Part shown: in pieces, positions 26,150-33,442 of the stretch
Layout: every line of letters begins with the position of its first letter
Numbering within the stretch: position 1 is the stretch's first letter
DNA from: Flavobacteriaceae bacterium
GTDB taxonomy: Bacteria > Bacteroidota > Bacteroidia > Flavobacteriales > Flavobacteriaceae
DNA length: 46,800 nucleotides
Assembly (NCBI GenBank): GCA_028284745.1
Contig: JANQRC010000049.1
Location: 1 to 46,800 of the forward strand
Direction of reading: 5' to 3'
Notes under the pieces: generated by a model
The model's database searches: none
Seen by the model: the letters and a program-made list of their open reading frames with translations, nothing else
Told to the model about the DNA's origin: nothing
Position numbers and translations under genes: made by a program

Positions 26150-27100
26150 TTACTTCTTGATAAGGCCTAACTCGACGAGTCGTTCGTTGAGGAATTCGCC
26201 AGCGGTGACGTCTTCAAACTGTTTTGGGTTTTCTGCATCTACACAATTATCCAGAACATTGAGTGGCATCTCGCTTATAGGATGCATGAAGAATGGGATC
26301 GAATAGCGTGAAGTGCCCCAAAGTTCTCTTGGTGGGTTCACGACACGGTGTATCGTAGATTTTAACTTATTGTTGGTATGACGCGAAAGCATATCGCCTA
26401 CATTGATCATCAACTCGTCTGGTTGAGCAATGGCATCGATCCATTGGCCTTTATGATTTTGTACTTGTAGCCCCTTGCCATGAGCTCCCATTAACAAGGT
26501 GATCAGATTTATATCACCGTGTGCAGCTGCACGCACTGCATCTTTTGGCTCATCTTGAATAGGAGGGTAGTGAATGGGTCTAAGGATAGAATTGCCGTTC
26601 TTTATATACGCATCAAAATACGTTTCTTCTAGCCCCAAGTGTAGCGCCAGGGCACGAAGCACATATTTTGCCGTCTTTTCTAGCATCTTGTAGGTCTGCT
26701 TACCCACTTCATTGAAGCCAGGTACTTCGTCTACCATGACATTGTCAGGGTATTCAGCTTCCAATACGGGATCATCTTCTACATATTGACCAAAATGCCA
26801 AAATTCCTTTAGGTCACCTACCTTACGACCCTTGGCGCTCTCCTTCCCAAAGGAAGTATATCCACGTTGGCCACCTATACCTTCGATCTCGTACTTTTCT
26901 TTGACATCCAGAGGAAGGTCAAAGAATTCCTTTATCTGGCTATACAAGTTTTCTATGAGTGTGTCATCCAGAAAATGCCCTTTTAAGGCAACGAAACCTA
27001 TTTCTTCATAGGCTTTCCCTATCTCTGTGATAAACTTTTGCTTTCTCGAAGGGTCTTCAGAAAGAAAGTCCTGAAGATTTACGCTTGGGATGCTATTCAT
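26150..27100 (-). CDS. Isopenicillin N synthase family 2OG-Fe(II) oxygenase
   Basis: A 316-residue non-haem iron dioxygenase. The iron site is visible as AAHGDINLIT (His and Asp) and STIHRVVNP (second His), with SRYSIPFF holding the arginine and serine that bind 2-oxoglutarate. The N-terminal DIOX_N half is present (PSVNLQDFLSEDP, GFVALKGH, FFDLPLDVKEKY, GYTSFGKESAKG). Related enzymes hydroxylate or desaturate small molecules, but the family label does not fix the substrate. No non-ribosomal peptide synthetase is present, so a beta-lactam role is very unlikely. It is the first gene of the five-gene operon and is divergent from the E1 gene. Confidence 0.88.
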   Translation of the reverse strand: MNSIPSVNLQDFLSEDPSRKQKFITEIGKAYEEIGFVALKGHFLDDTLIENLYSQIKEFFDLPLDVKEKYEIEGIGGQRGYTSFGKESAKGRKVGDLKEFWHFGQYVEDDPVLEAEYPDNVMVDEVPGFNEVGKQTYKMLEKTAKYVLRALALHLGLEETYFDAYIKNGNSILRPIHYPPIQDEPKDAVRAAAHGDINLITLLMGAHGKGLQVQNHKGQWIDAIAQPDELMINVGDMLSRHTNNKLKSTIHRVVNPPRELWGTSRYSIPFFMHPISEMPLNVLDNCVDAENPKQFEDVTAGEFLNERLVELGLIKK

Positions 27101-27125
27101 GGTGTAATTGATAAGAGTTGTTACA

Positions 27126-27133
27126 CAAATTTA
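27126..27133 (-). promoter_or_regulatory. -7 box of the oxygenase operon
   Basis: The minus strand reads TAAATTTG, an exact TAnnTTTG match, 25 nt before the ATG at 27100. A TTTTG lies 15 nt further upstream, closer than the usual spacing. Confidence 0.5.
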
Positions 27134-27239
27134 ACGAAAAAAAGTCCGCAAAAGAATTTGTCAGTATGATGATTTCAACAAAACATAACACCAAAGCCGC
27201 CAAATGTTATATTTTTAAGGCATAAATCTTCATGATTTC

Positions 27240-29225
27240 ATGGTCGAATTCAATTATGACAGAACAGGTATCGATGATGAGACCCTATTGGACCTGTACA
27301 GCCGTATGCTAAAACCTCGAATGATCGAGGAAAAAATGCTGATACTCTTACGTCAAGGGAAAATTTCCAAATGGTTTAGCGGGATCGGGCAAGAAGCCAT
27401 TTCTGTGGGAGTGGCCTCAGCGCTTGATACCGAAGAGTATATTCTTCCCATGCATCGTAATTTAGGAGTGTTTACAACAAGAGGAATCCCACTGTATAGA
27501 CTATTCGCGCAATGGCAAGGCAAGGCAAGTGGATTTACCAAAGGTCGTGATCGTAGTTTTCATTTTGGCACGCAAGACTACAACATTGTGGGCATGATCT
27601 CTCATTTGGGTCCACAATTGGGCGTTGCCGATGGAATAGCACTGGCCAATAAACTGAAGCAGAACAAACAAGTATGTGCCGTATTCACAGGAGAAGGAGG
27701 GACCAGCGAAGGCGATTTCCATGAGGCGTTGAATGTTGCGGCTGTTTGGGACTTGCCCGTACTTTTCTGTGTAGAGAACAATGGCTATGGTCTGTCTACA
27801 CCTACTTCAGAGCAATTTCGATGCAAGCATATCGCACAAAAGGGAAAAGGCTATGGCATAAGATCTTATATCGTAGATGGTAACAACGTTCTAAAAGTAT
27901 ATAAAAAGCTTTTAGAGATCGTTGAAGATGTTCGTCAGAACCCAAGGCCTATTCTGATAGAGTTCAAGACCTTTAGGATGCGCGGCCACGAAGAGGCTAG
28001 TGGCACCAAATATGTACCACAAGAATTGCTTGACCATTGGGGGGTCAGAGACCCTATCGAGAATTATCAGAGTTTCTTGCGCGAAGAGGGAATCCTTACT
28101 GAAGCCCATGAGGTAGAGATCAAAGAGAAGATCGCCCATGAGATCAATGAGCATCTTCACAGGGCGTATGATGAACCCCAGATCTCTTCGACTATAGTGG
28201 ATGAATTGAATGATGTGTATACAGATTTCGCGTATGAAGATGTTGCTCCCTCAACTGAAAGTAAGAACATTCGTTTTGTGGATGCCATCTCAGAAGGTTT
28301 GCGTCAATCCATGGAAAAACACGACGACCTGGTGATCATGGGGCAAGATATTGCGGAATATGGCGGTGTTTTCAAGATCACCGAAGGATTTATAGAACAG
28401 TTTGGGAAAGAACGTATCCGGAATACGCCCATCTGTGAATCTGCTATTGTTTCTTCAGGTATGGGGCTATCCATTGCAGGAATGAAGGCTATTGTAGAAA
28501 TGCAGTTTGGCGATTTTGCCTCTTCAGGGTTTAACCCCATCGTAAACTATCTGGCAAAAAGCCATTACCGTTGGGGCCAACAAGCCGACGTGGTCATTCG
28601 AATGCCATGTGGGGCCGGGGTGGGAGCTGGGCCATTTCATAGCCAAACCAATGAGGCTTGGTTCACAAAGACCCCAGGCTTAAAAGTAGCCTACCCAGCA
28701 TTTCCATACGATGCCAAGGGATTGCTGGCAACTGCCATCAATGACCCGAACCCCGTACTGTACTTTGAGCATAAGGCATTGTATCGAAGCATTTATCAGG
28801 ATGTTCCAGAAGATTATTACACCTTGCCTTTTGGAAAAGCTTCGCTACTAAGAACAGGTGAGCAGGTCACCATCGTCACCTATGGTGCTGGTGTGCATTG
28901 GGCGCTTGAGACCCTCGAACAACATGCTGAGGTCAGTGCCGACCTTTTAGACCTACGGACACTTCAACCCCTAGATTCAGAGGCCATCTTTTCTTCTGTG
29001 AGAAAGACAGGGAAATGTATTGTGCTTCAAGAGGATACACTTTTTGGAGGAATTGCCAATGATATCGCTGCTATGGTAATGGAGGCTTGCTTTGAACATC
29101 TCGATGCCCCTGTGAAAAGAGTTGGAAGCCTAGAGACGCCCGTTCCTTTTGCTACGACACTTGAAAACAACTTTCTTCCTCGAGAAAAATTTAAACAAGC
29201 CCTGCTTCGGCTCGTAGCCTATTGA
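27240..29225 (+). CDS. 2-oxoacid dehydrogenase E1, alpha and beta subunits fused
   Basis: A 661-residue fusion. The alpha half (about 1-330) carries the thiamine diphosphate motif GEGGTSEGDFHEALN...VENNGYG and the phosphorylation-loop-like RMRGHEEASGTKYVP. The beta half (about 340-661) shows GQDIAEYGGVFKITEGF, TPICESAIVSSGMGLSIAG, EMQFGDFA and the C-terminal transketolase domain with VLQEDTLFGGIANDIAA. Such E1 fusions, common in Bacteroidota, are usually annotated as branched-chain 2-oxoacid or pyruvate dehydrogenase E1 and work with E2/E3 encoded elsewhere. It decarboxylates a 2-oxoacid and transfers the acyl group to lipoamide. A near-match box (TATATTTT, 27208-27215) lies 24 nt upstream. 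Confidence 0.93.
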   Translation: MVEFNYDRTGIDDETLLDLYSRMLKPRMIEEKMLILLRQGKISKWFSGIGQEAISVGVASALDTEEYILPMHRNLGVFTTRGIPLYRLFAQWQGKASGFTKGRDRSFHFGTQDYNIVGMISHLGPQLGVADGIALANKLKQNKQVCAVFTGEGGTSEGDFHEALNVAAVWDLPVLFCVENNGYGLSTPTSEQFRCKHIAQKGKGYGIRSYIVDGNNVLKVYKKLLEIVEDVRQNPRPILIEFKTFRMRGHEEASGTKYVPQELLDHWGVRDPIENYQSFLREEGILTEAHEVEIKEKIAHEINEHLHRAYDEPQISSTIVDELNDVYTDFAYEDVAPSTESKNIRFVDAISEGLRQSMEKHDDLVIMGQDIAEYGGVFKITEGFIEQFGKERIRNTPICESAIVSSGMGLSIAGMKAIVEMQFGDFASSGFNPIVNYLAKSHYRWGQQADVVIRMPCGAGVGAGPFHSQTNEAWFTKTPGLKVAYPAFPYDAKGLLATAINDPNPVLYFEHKALYRSIYQDVPEDYYTLPFGKASLLRTGEQVTIVTYGAGVHWALETLEQHAEVSADLLDLRTLQPLDSEAIFSSVRKTGKCIVLQEDTLFGGIANDIAAMVMEACFEHLDAPVKRVGSLETPVPFATTLENNFLPREKFKQALLRLVAY

Positions 29226-29284
29226 TGCTGAGTGCGTTGCGAAATTCATACTTCTCATGGTGAACCAAAGCAATGGTTTGTGCG

Positions 29285-29292
29285 TATATTTG
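29285..29292 (+). promoter_or_regulatory. -7 box of the lipocalin-like lipoprotein gene
   Basis: TATATTTG is an exact TAnnTTTG match, 33 nt before the ATG at 29326. It lies downstream of the earlier in-frame start at 29257 and so supports 29326. Confidence 0.5.
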
Positions 29293-29325
29293 TATGGACA
29301 TACTACAATTTACAAACCCAATAAC

Positions 29326-29808
29326 ATGAAAAAAACAACAATTCTTTCTATGGCAATCATGATGGTCATGCTCTCATCTTGCTCTTTGTCTAAATTCAAT
29401 AAAGAAGTGAGGAAGACCATCAATGGCGCATGGACGTTAACAAACATTAAATATGACCAGCCTGGCATATACGAGTCTATCCTCTTCAATGATGTCAGCG
29501 CAGAATGTTTTGCAGGCAGCGATTGGTTCTTCAGAAACAATAACAGTACGGGTACTTACACCATCAAGGGAGGAGACAACTGTGCAAATGGGCTTCGCTA
29601 CATCCGTTGGTCGGTCTATGAAAAATCGGCTGATCAGCAACAACTGCAGTTTAAATTCACAGATGATAGAAAAAAGGACATCAACCCAGGCGGGTATCGA
29701 TTGAACATCAGCTTTCTTGATGCCGAGAATATGACGTTGGACCATTCGGTGAATGTGGAAGGAAGCCCATTGAAGATCATCTATACCTTTAAGAGAACAA
29801 GCTTATGA
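29326..29808 (+). CDS. Lipocalin-like lipoprotein
   Basis: A 160-residue exported lipoprotein. The start at 29326 gives a clean signal peptide with lipobox VMLSSC; the frame is open to 29257 but the extra 23 residues are not signal-like. The mature part fits the lipocalin-like domain seen in many Bacteroidota lipoproteins: GAWTLTNIKYD opening, a Cys pair (CFAGSDWFFRNNNSTGTYTI and CANGLRYIRW), and a final strand pair with LKIIYTFKRT. It probably sits in the periplasm or outer membrane and may bind a small hydrophobic ligand. No partner gene is evident. Confidence 0.8.
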   Translation: MKKTTILSMAIMMVMLSSCSLSKFNKEVRKTINGAWTLTNIKYDQPGIYESILFNDVSAECFAGSDWFFRNNNSTGTYTIKGGDNCANGLRYIRWSVYEKSADQQQLQFKFTDDRKKDINPGGYRLNISFLDAENMTLDHSVNVEGSPLKIIYTFKRTSL

Positions 29809-29833
29809 CGAGAAATGAACGAACATTATCAAA

Positions 29834-29847
29834 GCCCATTAATGGGC
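29834..29847 (+). terminator. Palindrome after the lipocalin-like gene
   Basis: GCCCATTAATGGGC is a perfect 14-bp palindrome located 25 bp after the stop codon, followed by ATTTGG. It may form a short hairpin that ends the transcript before the OmpA gene; the T run is weak. Confidence 0.35.
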
Positions 29848-29911
29848 ATTTGGCAAGCAATTGAAATAGTTGAATTACTGAAGATAAGAAACTTGATAAA
29901 AATTTAAATAC

Positions 29912-30607
29912 ATGAGATCTAGATCGAAAAAAATAGGAGTTACCGTACTAAGCGTCGCCTTTCTTTTGAGCTGTAGTGCTGTAAAGAATGCAAACAATAA
30001 GCAAAAAGGTGCCGTTATCGGGGCAGCTGGCGGTGCCGTTATCGGCGGTGTTATCGGTAATAACGTAGGAGACAAGAACAACTCTGTGGTAGGAGCCATC
30101 ATTGGTGCCGTTGTAGGTGGTGCCGCAGGTGCCTACATTGGCGACCGCATGGACCGCCAAGCTGAGCGCATCGAAGAAGAATTGCCAGGGGCAGAAGTGA
30201 AGCGTGTTGGTGAAGGCATCAATGTTACTTTTGATGAGTCTAGCGGGATCTATTTTGATACCAACAAGTCCTCTATCAACAGTGCTTCTGCACAGACACT
30301 AGATAAAATGGCAGGGATCTTTAAAGAATATTCAGATTCAAATATCATCATCGAAGGACATACCGATAGCACAGGTAGCGAAACGTACAACATGGAGCTC
30401 TCGCAGCGCAGGGCGAAGTCTGTTGCCGATTATCTGGCAGCAAAAGGCGTGAGCAGTGGTCGTTTTTCTACGCGTTGGTATGGCGAGGTACAGCCAAAAT
30501 ACGATAACGAAACTTCCGAAGGGCGTGCCAAGAATAGAAGGGTAGAGCTAGGAATCATTGCAAGTGATGAACTTAAAGAAAAGGCCCAGCAAGAAACCAA
30601 AGGGTGA
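29912..30607 (+). CDS. OmpA family lipoprotein with glycine zipper
   Basis: A 231-residue outer-membrane lipoprotein. The signal peptide ends in the lipobox AFLLSC (Cys21). A glycine-zipper stretch follows (about 32-85: GAVIGAAGGAVIGGVIGN and GAIIGAVVGGAAGAYIGD), able to insert in a membrane. The C-terminal OmpA domain (about 105-215) shows FDTNKSSINSASAQTLDKMA, IEGHTDSTGSETYNMELSQR and AKNRRVELGI, with the Asp and Arg that bind diaminopimelic acid of peptidoglycan. It likely links the outer membrane to the cell wall. A strong terminator follows. Confidence 0.93.
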   Translation: MRSRSKKIGVTVLSVAFLLSCSAVKNANNKQKGAVIGAAGGAVIGGVIGNNVGDKNNSVVGAIIGAVVGGAAGAYIGDRMDRQAERIEEELPGAEVKRVGEGINVTFDESSGIYFDTNKSSINSASAQTLDKMAGIFKEYSDSNIIIEGHTDSTGSETYNMELSQRRAKSVADYLAAKGVSSGRFSTRWYGEVQPKYDNETSEGRAKNRRVELGIIASDELKEKAQQETKG

Positions 30608-30634
30608 TCCTCTCTGAGATATCATACAACAAAG

Positions 30635-30658
30635 AAAGGCCGGTTGCTCCGGCCTTTT
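30635..30658. terminator. Bidirectional terminator between ompA-like and yceI genes
   Basis: AAAGGCCGG and CCGGCCTTT form a perfect 9-bp stem around TTGCT, followed by TTTT on the + strand and preceded by an A run that gives T's on the minus strand. It overlaps the last codon of the yceI-like gene. Confidence 0.85.
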
Positions 30659-31193
30659 ATAGTTTGCTGCTTGATCCTGAATTGTGTATTTGAAGTTCGA
30701 AACTCACATTCACACGATTATCCATGCGCTTTTTGAATGGCGAGATGTCAAAGTCTTGTAGGTTTACACTGGTAACGCCCAATAGTTTGTCATCCTGCTT
30801 GGTGAATTCGAGGGAAATTCTTTTGGACGCGTCCTTGATCTTCAGGTTGCCGACCACCACAAAGCTGTTTTCTTTCTTAACGATAGAAGTGCTTTTGAAA
30901 TGAATGCGCGGAAATTCCTTCTTGTAGAATAGTTCTTTCCTTTGCCACAGCTTATCTCTGAAAAAATTCTTGGTCCTCAGTGTTTCGATCGCCACCGAAC
31001 CACTCACATAGCTGTTTGATAGGTCGTGAAGGTCTAGATCTGTGGTCCATGTTTGCAGACCACCGATCGTACCTTTCACCCCGCGATGAGGAAATTCGAA
31101 GTCTATCTGAGAATTCACAGCATCTACGAATAGTCTTTGTGCAGAAAGGGTAGTGGCAAGTAATAAAGCTATTGGAATGATCATGCCCCTCAT
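30657..31193 (-). CDS. YceI family exported protein
   Basis: A 178-residue protein with a signal peptide (MRGMIIPIALLLATTLSAQ) and a YceI lipocalin-like barrel: DAVNSQIDFEFPHRGVKGTIGG opening, VSGSVAIETLRTKNFFRDK, LWQRKELFYKKEFPRIHFKS and VVVGNLKIKDASKRISLEF. These match the family plan (VxGxxxxxSIxTxxxxRDxxLRxxxFFxxxxFPxIxF). YceI proteins bind isoprenoid-type lipids in the periplasm. The ATG overlaps the stop of the kinase gene by 4 bp, so both are one unit, though a functional link is not obvious. Confidence 0.85.
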   Translation of the reverse strand: MRGMIIPIALLLATTLSAQRLFVDAVNSQIDFEFPHRGVKGTIGGLQTWTTDLDLHDLSNSYVSGSVAIETLRTKNFFRDKLWQRKELFYKKEFPRIHFKSTSIVKKENSFVVVGNLKIKDASKRISLEFTKQDDKLLGVTSVNLQDFDISPFKKRMDNRVNVSFELQIHNSGSSSKL

Positions 31194-32080
31194 AATAGTT
31201 GTTTATTACGTAACAAATGTAACTGTTCTTCTGTAATTACAGGATTTGCTCCCTGTGATGCCGCTACTAGAGCGCCCATGGCACATGCAAGATCTAGAGA
31301 CTCCTGTGGAGATTCATTGGCTAGAAGCTTGGCGACCAAGCTCGCTAAGAACGAATCTCCAGCACCTACGGTGTCTTTTACATTCACATGATAGCCTGGA
31401 TGTGTGTAAAACTCGCCGTTATGATACAAAATAGCGCCTTGGCTTCCGCGTGTGACACAAATTGTCGAAGTCTGGGTGAATTCGGCCATCAGCTTCATAC
31501 CATTTTCTATGGTTTCAAGCTCAATGCCAAGGTTATCGCAAAGCTCTTTAAGTTCTTCCTCATTGAATTTGACAATGTCTGCTTTGTAGATCAGATCCCT
31601 TAACGTTTCGATGGCATAGTGGGGCGGACGCAGATTCACATCAAAGATATTGTATCTAGAAAGATCGGTGAGTTGAAACAATGTTTCCCTGGAAATAGTG
31701 TTTCTGGAAGCTAAACTGCCAAACAGCAAGGCATCAGCGTCCATCACCGCTTTTTGTGCCTCCTGTGTTGGTCTGATAAAATCCCAAGCAACGGGAGCAT
31801 CAATGGTGTATGAAGCATTTCCTGTTTGATCTAGTTGAACAGTTACTTGGCCCGTAGCATGTTCGTTTTTTTGTATCAAGGATGTATTGACGTCGTTTTT
31901 ATGAATATGAGATACGATGGCTTCACCTAATATGTCGTTGCCAATTGCACTGACCATTTCAGCAGGTACGCCCAATGCATTTAACCTCATTGCTACATTC
32001 AATGGTGCGCCGCCAATTTTTTTATGTGTAGGGAAGAGGTCCCACAGTACTTCACCAAAACAGACAACATTAATGCTCAT
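31190..32080 (-). CDS. PfkB family carbohydrate kinase (fructokinase-like)
   Basis: A 296-residue ribokinase-fold sugar kinase. The N-terminal sugar-binding region (CFGEVLWDLFPTHKKIGGAPLNVA) and the C-terminal PfkB signature DTVGAGDSFLASLVA, with the catalytic Asp in GAGDSF, are intact. The GEVLWD and GGAPLNVA pattern is usual for fructokinases. It phosphorylates a sugar with ATP in the cytosol. The gene overlaps yceI by 4 bp. Upstream, 153 bp separate it from a divergent small gene. Confidence 0.9.
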   Translation of the reverse strand: MSINVVCFGEVLWDLFPTHKKIGGAPLNVAMRLNALGVPAEMVSAIGNDILGEAIVSHIHKNDVNTSLIQKNEHATGQVTVQLDQTGNASYTIDAPVAWDFIRPTQEAQKAVMDADALLFGSLASRNTISRETLFQLTDLSRYNIFDVNLRPPHYAIETLRDLIYKADIVKFNEEELKELCDNLGIELETIENGMKLMAEFTQTSTICVTRGSQGAILYHNGEFYTHPGYHVNVKDTVGAGDSFLASLVAKLLANESPQESLDLACAMGALVAASQGANPVITEEQLHLLRNKQLL

Positions 32081-32233
32081 AGCGGTTGTTTCTTTAAAGT
32101 TAGGAAAAAGATGATAAACTAAAATAGCGGGGCCTAATACAAAGGTTTAACACATAAAAGTTGTCAAGAATTATGTTAAGTCATTGATTATTTGTAACTT
32201 AGAAGTCACCAATAACAATCTGATCTTTGCCCA

Positions 32234-32548
32234 ATGACCCTTAATTTCTCCCTTCAACATGAAGCGGCCAAATCAAAGTATTTAGATGCTTTGAACAGAA
32301 TTGACCAAGAGCTGCAGGCCATTTTGAAATGGATGCAATCCTCTAAATGCGAACCGACGACCCAGCGTCTCTTTTTGCAATTGCAAGCTTTTCGCAGGCA
32401 AATAGATATGTTGCAACAACGGAACAATGATTTTTTGAATGACATCAAAACAAGAGGAATGCTCGGAACCAGACAACTGGGGCTTCATCTCAGAAGTATT
32501 CAAGCATTTCAGAGGAGAATACGTTGTTACAAGAACAGGCTATGCTAA
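32234..32548 (+). CDS. Small hypothetical protein, helical
   Basis: A 104-residue protein that I do not recognise. It is almost wholly alpha-helical with heptad-like leucines (YLDALNRIDQELQAILKWMQ, then LFLQLQAFRRQIDMLQQRNN and IQAFQRRIRCYKNRLC), basic towards the end, and may form a coiled coil. No signal peptide or membrane helix. It is the last gene before the AT-rich stretch that borders the metal-efflux genes. The open frame on the opposite strand is shorter and lacks coherent sequence. Confidence 0.55.
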   Translation: MTLNFSLQHEAAKSKYLDALNRIDQELQAILKWMQSSKCEPTTQRLFLQLQAFRRQIDMLQQRNNDFLNDIKTRGMLGTRQLGLHLRSIQAFQRRIRCYKNRLC

Positions 32549-32588
32549 AAGTGGCGGAAGGTGATGCGCATATGATCTTCTACTAAAT

Positions 32589-32684
32589 ATATTTTACATA
32601 ATGTCAATTATAGTACAAATGCTAATATTTGTTGTTTATCTGTTGTATGCCATTTGTAAGCTATAATGATATTATGTAAAATAT
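32589..32684. repeat. Long imperfect inverted repeat (96 nt)
   Basis: The arms 32589-32613 and 32661-32684 match at 23 of 25 positions (both contain TTTTACATAAT or its complement), and the stem extends inward through TACAAATG (32614-32621) and CATTTGTA (32651-32658) after a 2-nt bulge, leaving a loop of about 29 nt. Total stem is over 30 bp. It could be a MITE or an attC-like folded site. Confidence 0.7.
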
Positions 32685-32853
32685 CCCAGAAGCAATATGT
32701 TACTATTGAATCATTGTAACTTGGGCAATTAAACAAAATCGGTCTGCTACGCAGCGTTAATTCATTTACTCACGCCATTATTATTTTAAATTTTGGAGTT
32801 CGTTAATGTGCTAGCACATTTGTATCTATAATTTGCCGTTATGTAAAATATCC
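32651..32853 (+). repeat. Two direct copies of a 36-bp unit
   Basis: Copies at 32651-32686 and 32817-32853 share CATTTGTA, CTATAAT and an exact TTATGTAAAATATCC (32672-32686 and 32839-32853). A third, inverted copy forms the left arm at 32589-32621. The unit spacing is about 166 bp. Confidence 0.7.
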
Positions 32854-32875
32854 GCTGCCAACGTTGATTGCTTTA

Positions 32876-32908
32876 TAAAATCAAATTGCTCTTAGCAATT
32901 TGATTTTA
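32876..32908. repeat. Perfect 15-bp hairpin
   Basis: TAAAATCAAATTGCT (32876-32890) and its exact complement (32894-32908) flank CTT. The stem is AT-rich and not followed by a T run in either direction, so it is not a typical terminator. Confidence 0.75.
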
Positions 32909-33078
32909 AACACAATTTCCAGCCGCTTGCCAGCGCATTATAAAAGCTCTGCTTTTCGTCTTGTTTCAAAATTCGCGTATTCGATAAAATATACGTTACA
33001 AAAAATTTTACTCAATTCTCGTGAGCTTGCTACAAGAGTATAAAATTTCTCTGCGAGCAAATTTCTATACACTTGTTA

Positions 33079-33242
33079 TATGTAGAACTCTAATTCAAGT
33101 TTTCTTTTAGTGCATTATCTTTTGCCTTGATGCAAAAGAAACAAAAAATCAAGGCTGCATATAATTTTGGAAACAATCTACGGCTCGTTTCGCTATATTT
33201 TAGAAAACATTAGAACACTTTAGATTATGTAGAACTGTAATT
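33079..33242 (+). repeat. Direct repeat pair TATGTAGAACTsTAATT
   Basis: Positions 33079-33095 and 33226-33242 agree at 16 of 17 bases. Both start with TATGTAGAA, close to the TATGTAAAA of the units further left. Confidence 0.6.
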
Positions 33243-33247
33243 AAAAA

Positions 33248-33276
33248 GCGAGAACTCAACATAATTAAGTTCTCGC
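33248..33276 (-). terminator. Hairpin downstream of the efflux operon
   Basis: GCGAGAACT and AGTTCTCGC pair perfectly around 11 nt. On the minus strand the descending arm is followed by TTTTTAA, so it may terminate the operon that ends at 33443, although 167 bp away. Confidence 0.5.
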
Positions 33277-33442
33277 CCTCTAAAATATGGCCGCTCTACT
33301 CGCCTATTGTTTTAGCCAAAATTTTATGAGGCCAAACCAAGTTTAACACCAGTTAGGGTTTAAATAATGTCAGAATAATCAATTTTGGTAATATTTAGAA
33401 CCATCATTGCTTGATTACTGGGAGACGAAAGTGTTATTGGAC

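Larger units (their letters stand above)
32549..33442. other. AT-rich gene-free stretch with repeats and hairpins
   Basis: About 0.9 kb without a credible reading frame, far richer in A+T than the flanking genes. It holds a long imperfect inverted repeat (32589-32684), three copies of a 36-bp unit, a perfect 15-bp hairpin (32876-32908), a second repeat pair (33079-33095 and 33226-33242), and hairpins at 33124-33155 (GCCTTGAT/ATCAAGGC) and 33248-33276 (GCGAGAACT/AGTTCTCGC). No transposase or integrase is seen. It looks like the decayed edge of a mobile or cassette-type insertion. Confidence 0.6.

Noticed and set aside
26150-27100. Beta-lactam biosynthesis by the isopenicillin N synthase family protein
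   Set aside because: The family is broad and no peptide synthetase or other beta-lactam gene is present.
32589-33242. CRISPR array
   Set aside because: Repeats are few, of unequal spacing and partly inverted, and no cas gene is present.
32549-33442. Missing 3' end of the permease in the AT-rich stretch
   Set aside because: No frame on either strand shows the three expected helices, so the lost part is not here.
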